Shown here: one piece after another, positions 9,709 to 17,310 of the stretch
Layout: every line of letters begins with the position of its first letter
Numbering within the stretch: the stretch's first letter is position 1
Assembly: GCA_049794535.1 (NCBI GenBank)
Contig: JBARCX010000142.1
Coordinates: 1-27,334 of the forward strand
Origin: JBARCX01 sp049794535
Lineage (GTDB): Bacteria > Pseudomonadota > Gammaproteobacteria > Xanthomonadales > Rhodanobacteraceae
Length of the DNA: 27,334 nucleotides
Direction of reading: 5' to 3'
Notes under the pieces: generated by a model
What the model saw: the letters and a program-made list of their open reading frames with translations, nothing else
Told to the model about the DNA's origin: nothing
Databases searched by the model: none
Program-made: the position numbers and the translations under genes

Positions 9709-9759
9709 AGCCTGTTTAGCATCTCTGAGCGGGCTACGCAGAGACACTAAACAGGCTCA
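9709..9759. repeat. 51-bp element bounded by perfect 12-bp inverted repeats after the porin gene
   Basis: GAGCCTGTTTAG (9709-9720) is repeated inverted as CTAAACAGGCTC (9748-9759), with an inner CTCTG/CAGAG pair (9724-9728 and 9740-9744). The whole can fold into a long cruciform or hairpin starting two bases after the porin stop. There is no T-tract, so it is not a textbook terminator. The ends look like insertion-sequence termini, so a miniature element or an IS remnant is an alternative to an mRNA-stabilising hairpin. Confidence 0.6.
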
Positions 9760-9838
9760 AAGCGTTTGTCGGGAACCTCCTCCCAGGTGATGGCCGGCTG
9801 ATAAGCTTGCGTGCTTTAGCCAGACGGGTCGCCTTGCT

Positions 9839-11209
9839 ATGAAAAGCTCGCCCTTGCACGTCATCGTTCTCGCCGCTGGTGAGGGCAAACGGATGAAGTC
9901 GAAGAAGGCCAAGGTATTGATGCCCTTGGCCGGCCGGCCATTGTTGGGGCATGTGTTGGCCGCGGCGAGGGCACTCAAGCCGCAGGTAATCCATCTGGTT
10001 TACGGTCACGCGGGCGATCAGTTACTGGCCGCGTTTGATGGTCAAGCCGACCTGAGTTGGGTGCTGCAAGCCGAGCAACTGGGCACCGGCCACGCTGTTG
10101 GCGAGGCGTTGCGAGGTGTGCCCGACGAAGCACAGGTGCTGGTGCTATACGGCGATGTGCCGCTCACTCGCGTGACCACACTGCAGCGATTGGTGCAGGC
10201 CGACAGCGCACTGAGCCTGCTTGCTACGCGTGTTGCCGATCCGCAGGGCTATGGTCGCGTTCTCCGCGATGGCAACGGCCATGTACGCGCGGTAGTGGAA
10301 GAGAAAGACGCGGACGATAGCCAGCGTGCTATCAACATGATTAACACCGGCATTCTCGCGGCGGAGTCAGGTGCATTGAAGCGCTGGATCGGCCGGCTTG
10401 ACCGCAACAATGCACAGGGCGAGTACTACCTCACGGATATCTTCAAGATGGCCTCCGTCGAGCATCGCGCTGCACTGTGCATCGAATGCGACGACCCGAT
10501 GGAAGCGGCGGGTGCGAATAATCCCATGCAGCTGGCCGAGTTGGAGGCAGAGTACCGTCAACGTCAGGCACGTGATTTGCTCACCGCGGGTGTACGTATC
10601 GCTGACCCTGCTCGCATTGATGTGCGCGGTACGGTCGAAGCCGGGCGCGATGTGGAAATCGACATCGACGTGATTCTCGAGGGTGATGTGCAGCTAGGCG
10701 AAGATGTGCGCATCGGTCCGTTCACTCGATTGAAGGACGTGCGCCTTGCCGCGGGCACTGTTGTGCAGGCGCATTGCGATCTGGATGGCGTGGTGACGCA
10801 TGGCCCATGCATCATCGGCCCGTTTGCGCGGCTACGCCCAGGCACTGAGCTGGACGCGGGGGCGCATGTAGGCAACTTCGTCGAGACCAAGAAAACCCGC
10901 ATCGGCGAAAACAGCAAAGCGAACCACCTTAGCTATCTGGGCGATAGCATTATTGGTCGTGATGTAAACATCGGCGCGGGCACCATCACCTGTAACTACG
11001 ACGGTATAAATAAGTTCGTCACCCGTATCGAGGATGGTGTTTTCATCGGGTCGAACAGCGCTTTGGTGGCGCCTGTGACCATCGGCGCGCAGGCCACCAT
11101 CGGTGCCGGCTCGGTGATTACCAAGGATGCGCCGGCTGGCGAACTCACTGTCGCGCGTGCACGACAGGCCACCTTGCATGGTTGGCAACGGCCAGAAAAA
11201 CAGAAATAA
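9839..11209 (+). CDS. glmU: bifunctional UDP-GlcNAc pyrophosphorylase / glucosamine-1-phosphate N-acetyltransferase
   Basis: 456 residues, the normal GlmU length. The C-terminal domain acetylates glucosamine-1-phosphate and the N-terminal domain uridylylates it to UDP-GlcNAc, the precursor of peptidoglycan and LPS. The nucleotidyltransferase signature is LAAGEGKRMKSKKAKV (11-26), with LGTGHA (81-86) and YGDVP (104-108, metal-binding Asp). From about residue 250 there are left-handed beta-helix hexapeptide repeats, with RLRPGTELDAGAHVGNFVE, KANHLSYLGD and NIGAGTITCNYDG forming the acetyltransferase site. In the first motif the usual Pro before Lys is Ala (KKAKV), a small deviation. It is flanked by the IR element upstream and a shared hairpin downstream. 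No strong Shine-Dalgarno is visible, but homology begins directly at this ATG. Confidence 0.98.
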   Translation: MKSSPLHVIVLAAGEGKRMKSKKAKVLMPLAGRPLLGHVLAAARALKPQVIHLVYGHAGDQLLAAFDGQADLSWVLQAEQLGTGHAVGEALRGVPDEAQVLVLYGDVPLTRVTTLQRLVQADSALSLLATRVADPQGYGRVLRDGNGHVRAVVEEKDADDSQRAINMINTGILAAESGALKRWIGRLDRNNAQGEYYLTDIFKMASVEHRAALCIECDDPMEAAGANNPMQLAELEAEYRQRQARDLLTAGVRIADPARIDVRGTVEAGRDVEIDIDVILEGDVQLGEDVRIGPFTRLKDVRLAAGTVVQAHCDLDGVVTHGPCIIGPFARLRPGTELDAGAHVGNFVETKKTRIGENSKANHLSYLGDSIIGRDVNIGAGTITCNYDGINKFVTRIEDGVFIGSNSALVAPVTIGAQATIGAGSVITKDAPAGELTVARARQATLHGWQRPEKQK

Positions 11210-11223
11210 GTGGATAGGAGTGA

Positions 11224-11260
11224 GAAACGAGTTCCGGCTCATTGCGCTGGCACTCGTTTC
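11224..11260. terminator. shared hairpin between convergent glmU and xanB2
   Basis: GAAACGAGT (11224-11232) pairs with ACTCGTTTC (11252-11260). It lies in the 57-base gap between the glmU stop and the end of the convergent chorismatase gene, and likely serves as a bidirectional terminator. T-tracts are weak on both sides. Confidence 0.5.
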
Positions 11261-11266
11261 ACACCT

Positions 11267-12259
11267 CTAGACGTAACGCCAGCCGTCGAGCTCTACCAGC
11301 AATTCGCTGCGACAAACGTCGCCGTGCAGTAGCAGTACCGGTACGCCGGGCAGGCGCTGCTGCAGCATATCGTGCACACGTGGTGCGTCAGCCGGGTGGC
11401 GTACGTAGGCTTTCAGCGGCGAATGGGTGTCGAAGCCGGCAGGCATGTCGGCACTGGCTAGCAACGCCTCTAGATTGGTCAGCGTTTCGTCCAGTTGCGC
11501 GACAAGATCGCCAGCGTGCGCGGAGGCGTGGCCAACCACGGCTGCCGTACCCGAGATGGCCAGTACATCCTGCGCCGGTAGCGCCATGGCGCGAGCGAAG
11601 CCGGGCGAGGTGCGGCCGTACTGGCGCGGGTAGTGCCACGCGCTCACCTGGCGCGGATTCTCTACGCGGGTGCCCGCGTGTTCACAGGCGAGCAAGTAAA
11701 TCTGTAGCTGGTGTTCATGACCGTGATGGCCGATGGCGGTGGCTGCTGGAAAGCCTTCGGCGAAAAAGTCTCCACTACCCGCGGCCCGGCCATCGCAGAA
11801 TTGCTTGTAGCGCTCGTGATCGTCGGTACCTTGATTGATCGCGCCGAGGTAGTTCCAGATGCGCAGTACTTGTCGTTCGGTACGGCTGCCGATGAATTGA
11901 CGCAGTTGCGCGTAAGCCTGCCGGGCGGCGCCTTCCGGGCCACCGTATTCGCGTTCATCCAGTTCAACGACGGCAAAAAGCCAGCCGCCGCCAGCCGACC
12001 AGCGTAAGGCACCATCGTGGCCATGGGATACCGCCCCTTCGACCTGCCAGAGCTCAAGCGGCGCGGGAGCCTCATACGGCTCAAGTTCCACCCGTACCCA
12101 GCGCGGATCGTCGCTGTAGGGTGCGCCTGCGCCAAATCCGAAGGCTGCCAACGTGCCGGGTTCGGCCAGCACCTTGTGGAGATCGGTCATGCGGTAGGAG
12201 ACGCGCGGGGCGCGTGGCAGGCCGGGCTCGGCCCGTGTGTTTTCACAACCCTGAACCAT
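11267..12259 (-). CDS. xanB2: XanB2-type chorismatase (chorismate to hydroxybenzoate)
   Basis: A 330-residue chorismatase of the FkbO/Hyg5/XanB2 family. XanB2 of Xanthomonas converts chorismate to 3- and 4-hydroxybenzoate, which feed xanthomonadin, ubiquinone and DSF-related metabolism. Family motifs: LRIWNYL (132-138), ERYKQFC (149-155), PAATAIG (171-177), ENPRQVSAWHYPRQYG (200-215), ISGTAAVVGH (235-244) and HGDVCRSELLVELDG (312-326). It is divergent from the ACP gene of the pigment locus, with a 92-base shared promoter region. The start at 12259 keeps the RVSYR segment typical of the family N-terminus; an ATG at 12190 would give 307 residues. No good Shine-Dalgarno decides. Which isomer is made cannot be read with certainty. 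Many databases call it 'pteridine-dependent deoxygenase-like'. Confidence 0.88.
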   Translation of the reverse strand: MVQGCENTRAEPGLPRAPRVSYRMTDLHKVLAEPGTLAAFGFGAGAPYSDDPRWVRVELEPYEAPAPLELWQVEGAVSHGHDGALRWSAGGGWLFAVVELDEREYGGPEGAARQAYAQLRQFIGSRTERQVLRIWNYLGAINQGTDDHERYKQFCDGRAAGSGDFFAEGFPAATAIGHHGHEHQLQIYLLACEHAGTRVENPRQVSAWHYPRQYGRTSPGFARAMALPAQDVLAISGTAAVVGHASAHAGDLVAQLDETLTNLEALLASADMPAGFDTHSPLKAYVRHPADAPRVHDMLQQRLPGVPVLLLHGDVCRSELLVELDGWRYV

Positions 12260-12287
12260 TGCGTGTAACCGGGGGTGACAAGGCCCC

Positions 12288-12298
12288 TATGTTACACT
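12288..12298 (+). promoter_or_regulatory. possible extended -10 for the ACP-dehydratase operon
   Basis: In the divergent xanB2/ACP region, TGT-TACACT (TG at 12290-12291, TACACT at 12293-12298) resembles an extended -10 element about 54 bases before the ACP start. No convincing -35 is visible at the standard distance. This is a weak call. Confidence 0.3.
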
Positions 12299-12351
12299 CC
12301 ACGCCCACTCCCACTGGGGGCTGGCAATGTTTTTGGAGCCCCGATACACGC

Positions 12352-12621
12352 ATGGCCGAGCAGACCACCGCGCAACACGAACTGGCCACGCTGATCGTGG
12401 AATGCCTGAATCTGGAGGCGGTCGCGCCGGCCCAGATCGATCCGGATGCGCCGCTGTTTGGTGGCGATCTGGGGCTGGATTCGATCGATGCCCTGGAGAT
12501 CGCGCTCGCGGTATCCAAGCGCTATGGTTTTCAGCTGCGTTCGGACAATCCAGACAACGAACGCATTTTTGTCAGCCTGCGTACGCTGTCCGAGCATATC
12601 GAACAGCAGCGTACCGCCTGA
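12352..12621 (+). CDS. acyl carrier protein of the pigment locus
   Basis: An 89-residue acyl carrier protein. The phosphopantetheine attachment site is Ser44 in GLDSIDALEI, preceded by LFGGDLGLD as in polyene and fatty-acid ACPs. It would carry the growing aryl-polyene or xanthomonadin chain. The reading frame is open well upstream, but homology begins at ATG 12352, and a GGAG lies 13 bases before it. It is the first gene of a plus-strand run with two dehydratases and an acyltransferase, divergent from xanB2. A role in primary fatty-acid synthesis is less likely given this context. Confidence 0.9.
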   Translation: MAEQTTAQHELATLIVECLNLEAVAPAQIDPDAPLFGGDLGLDSIDALEIALAVSKRYGFQLRSDNPDNERIFVSLRTLSEHIEQQRTA

Positions 12622-12640
12622 CCGCGTTATTGGTTGCACC

Positions 12641-12940
12641 ATGAGCGACGCTACGTGGCATGCGCCCTTGTGTATCGCCGTAGATCATCCCAGCCTGCCT
12701 GGTCATTTTCCGGGCGATCCCCTGGTACCCGGTGTGGTATTGCTGGAGCAGGTAGCGCTAGCGCTACGTGCATGGCGTGGCGAGCGCTTGGCGCGTGTCG
12801 TAGAGGCCAAGTTCGTCGCGCCGTTACGGCCGGATGAGCAGGCCGAACTGCACTTGGTAGACACCCAGGGGCGTATCCGCTTCGAGATCCGTCGCGATGG
12901 TGCTTTGTTGGCGCGCGGTGTGATCGTGGGGGCCACGTGA
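12641..12940 (+). CDS. 3-hydroxyacyl-ACP dehydratase, FabZ/ApeI-like hotdog protein
   Basis: A 99-residue single-hotdog dehydratase. The active-site segment HPSLPGHFPGDPLVPGV contains the catalytic His22 (GHFPG) and is followed by LLEQVA with the likely acidic residue Glu36. The family removes water from 3-hydroxyacyl-ACP to form the trans double bond, here presumably in each polyene extension cycle. It is short compared with FabZ (~150) but matches the small ApeI-type dehydratases of aryl-polyene loci. It lies 19 bases after the ACP gene, and its TGA overlaps the GTG start of the next gene. Confidence 0.85.
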   Translation: MSDATWHAPLCIAVDHPSLPGHFPGDPLVPGVVLLEQVALALRAWRGERLARVVEAKFVAPLRPDEQAELHLVDTQGRIRFEIRRDGALLARGVIVGAT

Positions 12941-13884
12941 CTGAGCATTGGCAAAGTCGGCCCGAAGGCGGTAGTCATTTTGCGATGTGGCTGATGCGCG
13001 CCATCGCACTGTATGGCGGGCGCCGTTTCGGCCGCATTTGCCTGTACCCGGTTACGCTGTATTTCTTCCTGCGCCGTGGCTCCGAGCGGCGTGCTTCCCG
13101 GCAATATCTGCAGCGTGTGTTTGGCCGGCCGGCAACGATGTGGCAGGTGCTCCGACATTTGTACGGTTATGCCGTGACCTCGCTGGATCGCGTCTTTTTG
13201 CTCACCCACGGCGAGCGAGATTTCGAGATCGAGGTGGAAGGTCTGGAGCAGCTCGACGAATACGTCACACAAGGCCGCGGCGTGCTGCTGGTGGGGTCGC
13301 ACCAAGGTAGCTTCGAGGCGTTACGTGCGCTCAGTGCGCGTCGGCCGGATGTTCCACTGCGAGTGCTGCTGGATAAGCAAAAAACACCGGCGATGACTGA
13401 GCTGCTTGAGGCGCTGGCACCGGACGTGGGCGCTAACGTGATCGATGTGTCGCATGGAGGAGCTTCGGTCACGCTTGCTGTAGCCGAAGCCTGTCAGCAG
13501 GGTGCGATGGTGGCATTGCTGGCCGATCGTGGTCGGGCACAAGAGGTGCTGCGTTACGCGAACTTTCTCGGCCAACCGGCACCGTTTCCGGTGGGACCAT
13601 GGTTGCTTGCACATACACTGCAGGTTCCGGTTTTGTTGTGCTTTGGGCTGTATCTCGGTGGCAATCGTTATCGATTGATCTTCGAGTCATTCGCCGAGCA
13701 AGTCGTGATTCCGCGACATGAACGCGCATCCGTGCTGGATGCATTGATTGCGCGTTACGCCGGGCGACTTGAGCACTACGTACACGTCGATCCCTATAAC
13801 TGGTTCAACTTCTACGACTTCTGGCAAGGGCCATCATCGGTCACCGAGACAGCTGCCCCGGTGAATGCCACTCGTGGGACATAA
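12937..13884 (+). CDS. LPLAT-family acyltransferase (HtrB/LpxL-like) of the pigment locus
   Basis: A 315-residue membrane-associated acyltransferase. The lysophospholipid acyltransferase box is GSHQGSFEALR (His122, Glu127; HX4E instead of HX4D), followed by DRGRAQE in the substrate region. The closing DPYNWFNFYDFW segment is typical of lipid A-type acyltransferases found beside aryl-polyene genes. It probably transfers the finished aryl-polyene acyl chain from ACP onto a lipid or glycerol acceptor in the inner membrane (inference). The GTG start at 12937 overlaps the upstream TGA (12938-12940), indicating translational coupling with the dehydratase. Confidence 0.88.
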   Translation: MTEHWQSRPEGGSHFAMWLMRAIALYGGRRFGRICLYPVTLYFFLRRGSERRASRQYLQRVFGRPATMWQVLRHLYGYAVTSLDRVFLLTHGERDFEIEVEGLEQLDEYVTQGRGVLLVGSHQGSFEALRALSARRPDVPLRVLLDKQKTPAMTELLEALAPDVGANVIDVSHGGASVTLAVAEACQQGAMVALLADRGRAQEVLRYANFLGQPAPFPVGPWLLAHTLQVPVLLCFGLYLGGNRYRLIFESFAEQVVIPRHERASVLDALIARYAGRLEHYVHVDPYNWFNFYDFWQGPSSVTETAAPVNATRGT

Positions 13885-13886
13885 CG

Positions 13887-14336
13887 ATGCTGGATAAAAG
13901 CGAGTGGGCTGAGCTTATTCCGCACGCGGGTACCATGTGTCTGCTTGATGCGGTGGTGGCCTGGGATGAGGTGACCCTCCATGCCATTAGCACGAGCTAC
14001 GCGCATGCCGATCACCCGTTACGCAGTGCCGCTGGTCTACATGCCATGCATCTGACCGAATACGGTGCGCAAGCCATGGCCGTGCATGGCGGCTTGCTGG
14101 CACGAGCGCATGGCGAAGCCAAAGTGCGACCGGGGCGACTGGTAAGTCTGCGTGACGTAGTGATCAACGTGGAATACGTTGATGTGGATAGCGGGCGTTT
14201 GGACGTCTATGTTGAGCGTCTTTATGCGGATAGCTCAGGAGCGCAGTATGCGTTCCGTGTCGAGCAGGGCAGTCAACTTCTAGCGAGCGGCCGCGCTGCG
14301 GTGATTCACGTTGATACGATTCATCTCGACGCTTGA
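13887..14336 (+). CDS. ApeP-like hotdog dehydratase
   Basis: A 149-residue hotdog-fold protein of the 3-hydroxyacyl-ACP dehydratase type seen in aryl-polyene and xanthomonadin loci. The N-terminal ELIPHAGTMCLLDAVVAWD is the family signature, followed by HPLRSAAGLHAMHLTEYGAQAMAVHGGLL, which forms the long central helix. It follows the acyltransferase after two bases, so it belongs to the same transcription unit. In ape systems two dehydratase subunits cooperate, so this and the smaller hotdog protein at 12641 may form a heteromer. The 3' end meets the convergent glycosyltransferase gene, overlapping it by 16 bases. Confidence 0.85.
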   Translation: MLDKSEWAELIPHAGTMCLLDAVVAWDEVTLHAISTSYAHADHPLRSAAGLHAMHLTEYGAQAMAVHGGLLARAHGEAKVRPGRLVSLRDVVINVEYVDVDSGRLDVYVERLYADSSGAQYAFRVEQGSQLLASGRAAVIHVDTIHLDA

Positions 14337-15085
14337 GCAACGGGAAGGTCGATAACCTGCGGCGCTGCGCGTGATCGCCGATAGCTGGCGCGTATGTTGC
14401 CATAGTGGACGATGCGGCCAAGGGTGTATCCGGTAATGCGTAACACGTCGCGTACAGGTCGGAAGTGGCTTAGACGGAAGCTGCCTTGGTAACGCGAGGC
14501 GATCGGTACGGAAATCACACCGAGTTTTTTCTCGCGCGAAGCAGCGATCAGGATCGCGGCCTCGAGTACGAAGTTCTGCGCCGGCAGGTCAACCAGATCA
14601 AGCGCCTTACGTGGATACCAGCGCTGGCCACTTTGCGTATCGGCCACCGGCTGTGCACAGGCCCAGGAGATGCCCCAGTCGGCAAATGCATTGGCAGCGT
14701 GCCGACTTTTCGGCTGTTGCGCGCGATCAAGCAGGCGGGCGCCTATGACCAGGTGATCGGGATGGCATCGTGCTGCAGCCACAATGCGCGGCACATCGCT
14801 GGCCAGATGCTGACCATCGCCGTCCATCGTCAGCACCGCTTCGAAATCCTGCCGGAGCGCTTCGCGAAAACCGCTGCGTAGCGCTTCACCCTTGCCAAGG
14901 CGTTGCGGATGACGCAGCAGGGTTACCGGTAGTTCGCCGACGATCTCGGGGGTGTGGTCGTCCGAGCCATCATCGATCACGATCACCGGTACGCCGAGTG
15001 CGAGTACCGATTGCACGACGTCATGAATCGCCGCCTCTTCGTTGAGGCAGGGGATCAGTACGCACCAGCGTAGGGTATCGTTCAA
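14321..15085 (-). CDS. family 2 glycosyltransferase (polyprenol-phosphate sugar synthase-like)
   Basis: A 254-residue GT-A glycosyltransferase. It shows VLIPCLNEEAAI (9-20), VIDDGSDDHT (36-45, nucleotide binding) and TMDGDGQH (86-93, metal-binding DxD region), as in dolichol-phosphate mannose synthase-like enzymes. No C-terminal transmembrane pair is evident. The start was chosen at TTG 15085: its first bases overlap the TGA of the upstream ketosynthase gene (TTGA), and GGAGGG (15092-15097) lies six bases upstream. A longer TTG start (15172) would run inside the upstream gene. The pigment context suggests that it glycosylates the product or its lipid carrier, which is inference. Confidence 0.85.
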   Translation of the reverse strand: MNDTLRWCVLIPCLNEEAAIHDVVQSVLALGVPVIVIDDGSDDHTPEIVGELPVTLLRHPQRLGKGEALRSGFREALRQDFEAVLTMDGDGQHLASDVPRIVAAARCHPDHLVIGARLLDRAQQPKSRHAANAFADWGISWACAQPVADTQSGQRWYPRKALDLVDLPAQNFVLEAAILIAASREKKLGVISVPIASRYQGSFRLSHFRPVRDVLRITGYTLGRIVHYGNIRASYRRSRAAPQVIDLPVAQASR

Positions 15086-15906
15086 GCGGTGCCCTCCAAA
15101 TGTGTGTTCTTCAAAGGCGTGGTCTCCATCTGCGCATGTAGACCAAGTCGATCGGAAGCCGCCAACACGCAATCACCACCATGGTTGGCCAGCAGGGCTA
15201 ACAAGTACAACGCCACAGCGGATGGGTTGCTGGCGATCCAGGTGGTGGCGTCTGCCGGCAGCTCTGGCCCGGAGGGGGTCGCCTGGGTCAACTGCAAATC
15301 GAGCCACCCCATGTTGCGCGCGGAGGCTTTCGGCGACAACACCAGCGCGCAGCCAAACGCGTAATGGCACCCGGTGATCTCTGCCAAGGGGCCGGTGCCG
15401 GCGATATCGCTGCACACCAATAGCACGGGCTTTTCCTCGGCGCAGGCTTGGGTAGCAGCCTCCAGTAGGCCTGCACCGAAGCTGGCGTGTCCAGCGCATA
15501 TGGCATTGGATGGTGCCTGGCAGTCGGTGGCGATGGTCCAGTAGCCGGCTGGCGCGTTGTGTACTGAATTGTGGAAGCGCGTGGGTGACAGCTCGTTTGG
15601 CGCACGCGCCAGCGTGGCGCACAGGTTGTCGGTGATCACCTGATCGCCATAGGCAGAGGCGAAGACACACGTCAGCGTGTTTGCGGCGCGACCACTCATG
15701 GTCACGGCCTGCGCGGCGACCTCCGCGGCAATCAGTACACTATCCGGGGCGCGGCGGCGTTCATTGGCGGGAAGGATTGTGGCGGGTGGTTTAGTCGGCG
15801 CAGCGATAGGTAAGGCGCCAGCAAGCCAGGCGCGCAGCGCGTCGAAATTCGCGAGGGATGGCGACCATACGCCAACACCTTCGAGATAGACGCGCAGTGT
15901 TTTCAT
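15082..15906 (-). CDS. beta-ketoacyl synthase-like chain length factor
   Basis: A 274-residue protein of the beta-ketoacyl synthase N-terminal domain type used as partner subunit (chain length factor) in aryl-polyene and xanthomonadin loci. The segment FHNSVHNAPAGYWTIATDCQ, followed by SNAICAGHASFGAGLLEA, is the family signature. It lacks the catalytic His-containing C-terminal half of a full ketosynthase, so it probably does not condense by itself but pairs with the neighbouring full ketosynthase. ATG 15906 has GAAGAG directly upstream and starts five bases after the KS stop. Coupled to the glycosyltransferase downstream. Confidence 0.87.
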   Translation of the reverse strand: MKTLRVYLEGVGVWSPSLANFDALRAWLAGALPIAAPTKPPATILPANERRRAPDSVLIAAEVAAQAVTMSGRAANTLTCVFASAYGDQVITDNLCATLARAPNELSPTRFHNSVHNAPAGYWTIATDCQAPSNAICAGHASFGAGLLEAATQACAEEKPVLLVCSDIAGTGPLAEITGCHYAFGCALVLSPKASARNMGWLDLQLTQATPSGPELPADATTWIASNPSAVALYLLALLANHGGDCVLAASDRLGLHAQMETTPLKNTHLEGTA

Positions 15907-15910
15907 CTCT

Positions 15911-17122
15911 TCACTTCGCATGCGCGAACACGAGGCAGGCGTTATTGCCACCGAACCCGAACGAGTTGCTTAGCGCTACGTCGACATGTCGCTGCTCGTT
16001 GGTCCAGGCAAATTGCGGGCCACAGGCCGGGTCGGGCTTATCGCTACCGACATTACCGGGAACGAAACCATGGCGGATCGACAGCAGCGCGATCGCCGCT
16101 TCAACGATCCCAGCTGCGCCTAGGGTATGGCCGGTAAACCCCTTGGTGGAGCTGACTCGCGTCGTCGCTGGGAACAGTCGTGCAACCAATGCCGCTTCCA
16201 TAGCGTCATTCTTCTGACTGGCGGTACCGTGCAGGTTGATGTAGTCGATCTGCGAAGCATTGATGCCGGCACGTGTGAGCGCTTCGTGCAATGCCAGCTC
16301 AGCGCCGACACCATCAGGGTGCGGCGTGGACATGTGGTGAGCATCGCTCGATTCGCCATAGCCCAGTAAACGAGGGGCATGCGGTGCAGCGTCGGCACGC
16401 TCGAGCAGCGCGAAGCCGGCGGCCTCACCGATCGAGATGCCGCGACGTGCGGTGTCGAACGGTCGACACGGTTCTGGCGAAACCAGTTCGAGTGCGTTGA
16501 AACCAAATAGCACGCTACCGCACAGCGTATCTACGCCACCGACCACGGCGGCATCGACCAAGCCAAGCCGGATCAGCCGCTCAGCACTCGCGAACACCTT
16601 AGCGCTGGACGAGCAAGCGGTAGAGACGGTGAGGCATGGCCCCGTCAATTCCAGTGCAGCGGCGACAAAGCCGGCCAATGAATGGGGTGCATGGATCCCT
16701 GGGCGGCGCAGATCGGCTGGCAGGTGGCCTGCATCGTCCAGCCGGCGATAGCCTTCCTCTGTCGCGCCGATGCTGGCGGTGGATGTGCCCAGCAACAGTG
16801 CGATGCGTGCTGCGCCGTAACGCTCGCGTACATCACGTACGCGGTCGAGAAAACCATCCTGCTGCAAACCGAGCCACGCTAGCCGGTTATTACGGCATTC
16901 CCACGAAGTGTGCGCGGCAGGTAGTGGCGCACTCTCTACGCCTTGGACACGGCCGATCCAGCAAGTCAGCGGCGCACTGCTGAAATCCTCGCTGCTGAAA
17001 TCATTGGCACGTAGGCCGCTGTGGGACGCCTGGAGTGCTGCCAAATGGGCAGCAAGGCCTTGCCCCAGCGCCGACGTGGCGGTGTAAGCGCTGATAGCGA
17101 GTGGGGACATCGGGGCGACCAT
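15911..17122 (-). CDS. beta-ketoacyl-ACP synthase (FabF-like) of the pigment locus
   Basis: A 403-residue ketosynthase that condenses malonyl-ACP with the growing chain. All three catalytic residues are present: Cys170 in VSTACSSSAK, His298 in NLHGTAS and His332 in STKGFTGHTLGAAG. The C-terminal glycine loop SNSFGFGGNNACLVF is also present. It is first in a minus-strand run with the chain length factor and glycosyltransferase, divergent from hemF. An alternative ATG at 17110 would shorten it by four residues. The pairing with a CLF-like partner and an ACP argues for polyene synthesis rather than primary fatty-acid synthesis. Confidence 0.92.
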   Translation of the reverse strand: MVAPMSPLAISAYTATSALGQGLAAHLAALQASHSGLRANDFSSEDFSSAPLTCWIGRVQGVESAPLPAAHTSWECRNNRLAWLGLQQDGFLDRVRDVRERYGAARIALLLGTSTASIGATEEGYRRLDDAGHLPADLRRPGIHAPHSLAGFVAAALELTGPCLTVSTACSSSAKVFASAERLIRLGLVDAAVVGGVDTLCGSVLFGFNALELVSPEPCRPFDTARRGISIGEAAGFALLERADAAPHAPRLLGYGESSDAHHMSTPHPDGVGAELALHEALTRAGINASQIDYINLHGTASQKNDAMEAALVARLFPATTRVSSTKGFTGHTLGAAGIVEAAIALLSIRHGFVPGNVGSDKPDPACGPQFAWTNEQRHVDVALSNSFGFGGNNACLVFAHAK

Positions 17123-17310
17123 CGAATCAGACTAGCTATCCCCTTTAGGGTTGCCTAGCCTCGTACCGTGCGCGGGTAGCCGGACATTCATTCTCGTATC
17201 GGCATAGCCACCGTACGACATGACTTGCGGCTCAGCGCGACGCTGCACCGCATCTTTACCGGCATAGGGTCTTGCTAAGCTCACGGGATGGAATTGATGA
17301 CGGATATGCG

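Noticed and set aside
12121..12351. Upstream extension of the ACP reading frame
   Set aside because: It overlaps the 5' end of xanB2 on the other strand and has Arg/Cys-rich low-complexity translation. ACP homology starts at ATG 12352.
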